Positions 4,676-5,988 of a stretch of DNA of 5,988 bases are shown piece by piece. Below the pieces are notes generated by a model, which worked only from the letters and a program-made list of their open reading frames with translations, made no database searches and was not told where the DNA came from. Source of the stretch: REEP01 sp964603915. GTDB lineage: Bacteria > Pseudomonadota > Alphaproteobacteria > Rhodospirillales > Defluviicoccaceae. The translations under genes were made by a program, and so were the position numbers. Location of the stretch: contig CAZRWU010000189.1 in assembly GCA_964603915.1 (NCBI GenBank), forward strand, positions 1 through 5,988, given 5' to 3'. Positions within the stretch are counted from its first letter, which is position 1. Every line of letters begins with the position of its first letter.

Positions 4676-5988
4676 ATGACGGAACACGACGCCCCCCGCG
4701 CACCGCAATCATCGCCGCCTTATCGCGTGCTTGCCCGTAAGCACCGTCCCGACGGTTTCTCCGGGTTGATCGGCCAGGAGGCGATGGTGCGAACCCTCGT
4801 CAACGCCTTCCGCTCAGGGCGCCTTGCTCATGCCTACATGCTCTCGGGAGTTCGCGGCATCGGCAAGACGACGACGGCGCGGATCATCGCGCGCGCGCTC
4901 AATTGCATCGGCTCCGATGGCGGCGGCGGACCGACGGCGAGCCCCTGCGGCGTATGCGAACACTGCCGCGCCATCGCCGAGGATCGTCATGTCGATGTGC
5001 GCGAGGTGGACGCCGCCAGTCATACCGGCGTCGACCAGATCCGCGAGTTGATCGACGGCGCGCGCTATCTGCCGACGTCGGCGCGCTACAAGGTTTACAT
5101 CATCGACGAGATTCATATGCTGTCGCGGAGCGCGTTCAATGCGCTCTTGAAGACGCTCGAGGAACCTCCGGAGCACGTTCGCTTTATCTTCGCGACGACC
5201 GAGATTCGCAAGGTCCCGGTCACGGTGCTCTCGCGCTGCCAGCGGTTCGATCTCAAGCGCATCGACTCGGCGACTCTCGTCGGTCATTTCGCCGAGATCG
5301 CCGCCAGGGAGCAGGTGCGCGTTGCCGAGGGAGCCTTGCATCTCATCGCCCGCGCCGCCGATGGCAGCGTCCGTGACGGTCTTTCCCTGCTCGACCAAGC
5401 CATCGCCCACGCGGAGGGCGAGGTCGAGGAGAGCACGGTGCGGCAGATGCTCGGGCTCGCCGATCGCACTGTCGTTTTCGACCTGTTCGAAGCTCTGATG
5501 CGCGGCGCCATGGAACCGGCGCTTGCTCTGTTTGCCGATCAGCATGCCGCCGGCGCCGATCCCGCTGTCGTTCTCGAGGACATGCTCGACCTCACGCACT
5601 GGCTCACCCGCATCAAGATCACGCCGGCGGCCTGTGACGCCCCGGGCGTGCCTGAAGCCGAACGCGTGCGCGGGCGGCAACTGGCGGCGGGTCTCGACAT
5701 GGCCGAATTAACCCGGGCTTGGCAGATTCTGCTCAAGGGGCTGGGGGAGACGCGGACCGCTCCGGTGCCGACGCAGGCCGCCGAAATGGTTCTGGTGCGT
5801 CTGGCCTATGCGGCTCGCCTGCCCACGCCCGCCGAGGCGCTCAAGGCGTGGCAGGCGGAAGGCCGGCGCCATGCGCCCGGCGGCGCTGAAGGCCGAATGT
5901 CGGAAAGGCGAGGTAGGCAAGAGGCTCAGCTCGAGCGGGTGCCGCCGTCATTCCCGGATGCGGATGCAGAGCCGCGCGCGTCCCATGA
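4676..5988 (+). CDS. dnaX: DNA polymerase III subunit tau/gamma, 3' end cut by the window edge
   Basis: This AAA+ ATPase is the motor of the clamp loader, which places the beta clamp on DNA at the replication fork; the tau form also links the polymerases to the helicase. The 437 visible codons show LARKHRP (19-25), Walker A GVRGIGKT (58-65), a zinc module with C77, C91, C94 and C97, Walker B YIIDE (141-145), sensor 1 in FATTE (172-176), the arginine-finger SRC motif (186-188) and sensor 2 GSVRDG (230-235). The clamp-loader collar region follows to about 385. The next stretch (about 397-437) is charged and low in complexity, like the linker before the tau-specific domains, which lie beyond the window. 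The ATG at 4676 is used; a GTG at 4655 would add seven residues, and Shine-Dalgarno support is weak for both. No A-rich slippery site is present in the visible part. The gene lies 40 bases after ffs and may share its transcript. Confidence 0.97.
   Translation, partial: MTEHDAPRAPQSSPPYRVLARKHRPDGFSGLIGQEAMVRTLVNAFRSGRLAHAYMLSGVRGIGKTTTARIIARALNCIGSDGGGGPTASPCGVCEHCRAIAEDRHVDVREVDAASHTGVDQIRELIDGARYLPTSARYKVYIIDEIHMLSRSAFNALLKTLEEPPEHVRFIFATTEIRKVPVTVLSRCQRFDLKRIDSATLVGHFAEIAAREQVRVAEGALHLIARAADGSVRDGLSLLDQAIAHAEGEVEESTVRQMLGLADRTVVFDLFEALMRGAMEPALALFADQHAAGADPAVVLEDMLDLTHWLTRIKITPAACDAPGVPEAERVRGRQLAAGLDMAELTRAWQILLKGLGETRTAPVPTQAAEMVLVRLAYAARLPTPAEALKAWQAEGRRHAPGGAEGRMSERRGRQEAQLERVPPSFPDADAEPRASH

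Noticed and set aside
4814..5680. Long open frame antisense to dnaX (288 codons)
   Set aside because: dnaX is intact in every motif on the plus strand. The antisense product is rich in Arg and Ala with no family features, as expected from a GC-rich shadow.
4676..5988. Programmed frameshift site in dnaX making the gamma form
   Set aside because: No A-rich slippery heptamer is present in the visible part. A site beyond the window cannot be excluded.

Overview
The window is GC-rich chromosomal DNA. It most likely comes from an alphaproteobacterium, perhaps of the Rhodospirillales; that placement is my inference. It rests on three things: a prephenate dehydratase with the alphaproteobacterial-type ESYL variant in its ACT domain, a NADH pyrophosphatase with an HFPRTDPAVIM-like segment, and a small Alu-less SRP RNA gene just upstream of dnaX. 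All genes but one are recognisable housekeeping or metabolic genes. I see no mobile element, CRISPR array, tRNA or rRNA.

Layout. The 3'-truncated trxB (thioredoxin reductase, minus strand, 1-873) diverges from pheA (prephenate dehydratase, plus strand, 1221-2081). The 347-bp region between them holds a good pheA promoter and a GC-rich leader. pheA converges on a GNAT acetyltransferase (minus, 2156-2701). Upstream of that gene, on the same strand, lies nudC (NADH pyrophosphatase and possible NAD-RNA decapping enzyme, minus, 2853-3776). nudC diverges from a small lipoprotein gene (plus, 3957-4457) across a 180-bp region that carries two related palindromes and a clear sigma70-like promoter. After the lipoprotein come the 4.5S-type SRP RNA gene ffs (about 4539-4635) with its own -10 box, and dnaX (DNA polymerase III tau/gamma subunit, 4676 to the window end, truncated at its 3' end).

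How the genes work together. They are mostly independent transcription units rather than one pathway: thiol redox (trxB), phenylalanine synthesis (pheA), NAD(H) or NAD-cap turnover (nudC), protein targeting (ffs) and the replicative clamp loader (dnaX). The only likely shared transcript is ffs reading through into dnaX, because no U-tract terminator separates them.

I found no convincing new multi-gene system. The least explained items are the lipoprotein, which has a cupredoxin-like sequence pattern without most copper ligands, and the paired palindromes over its promoter. Both are given as hypotheses.
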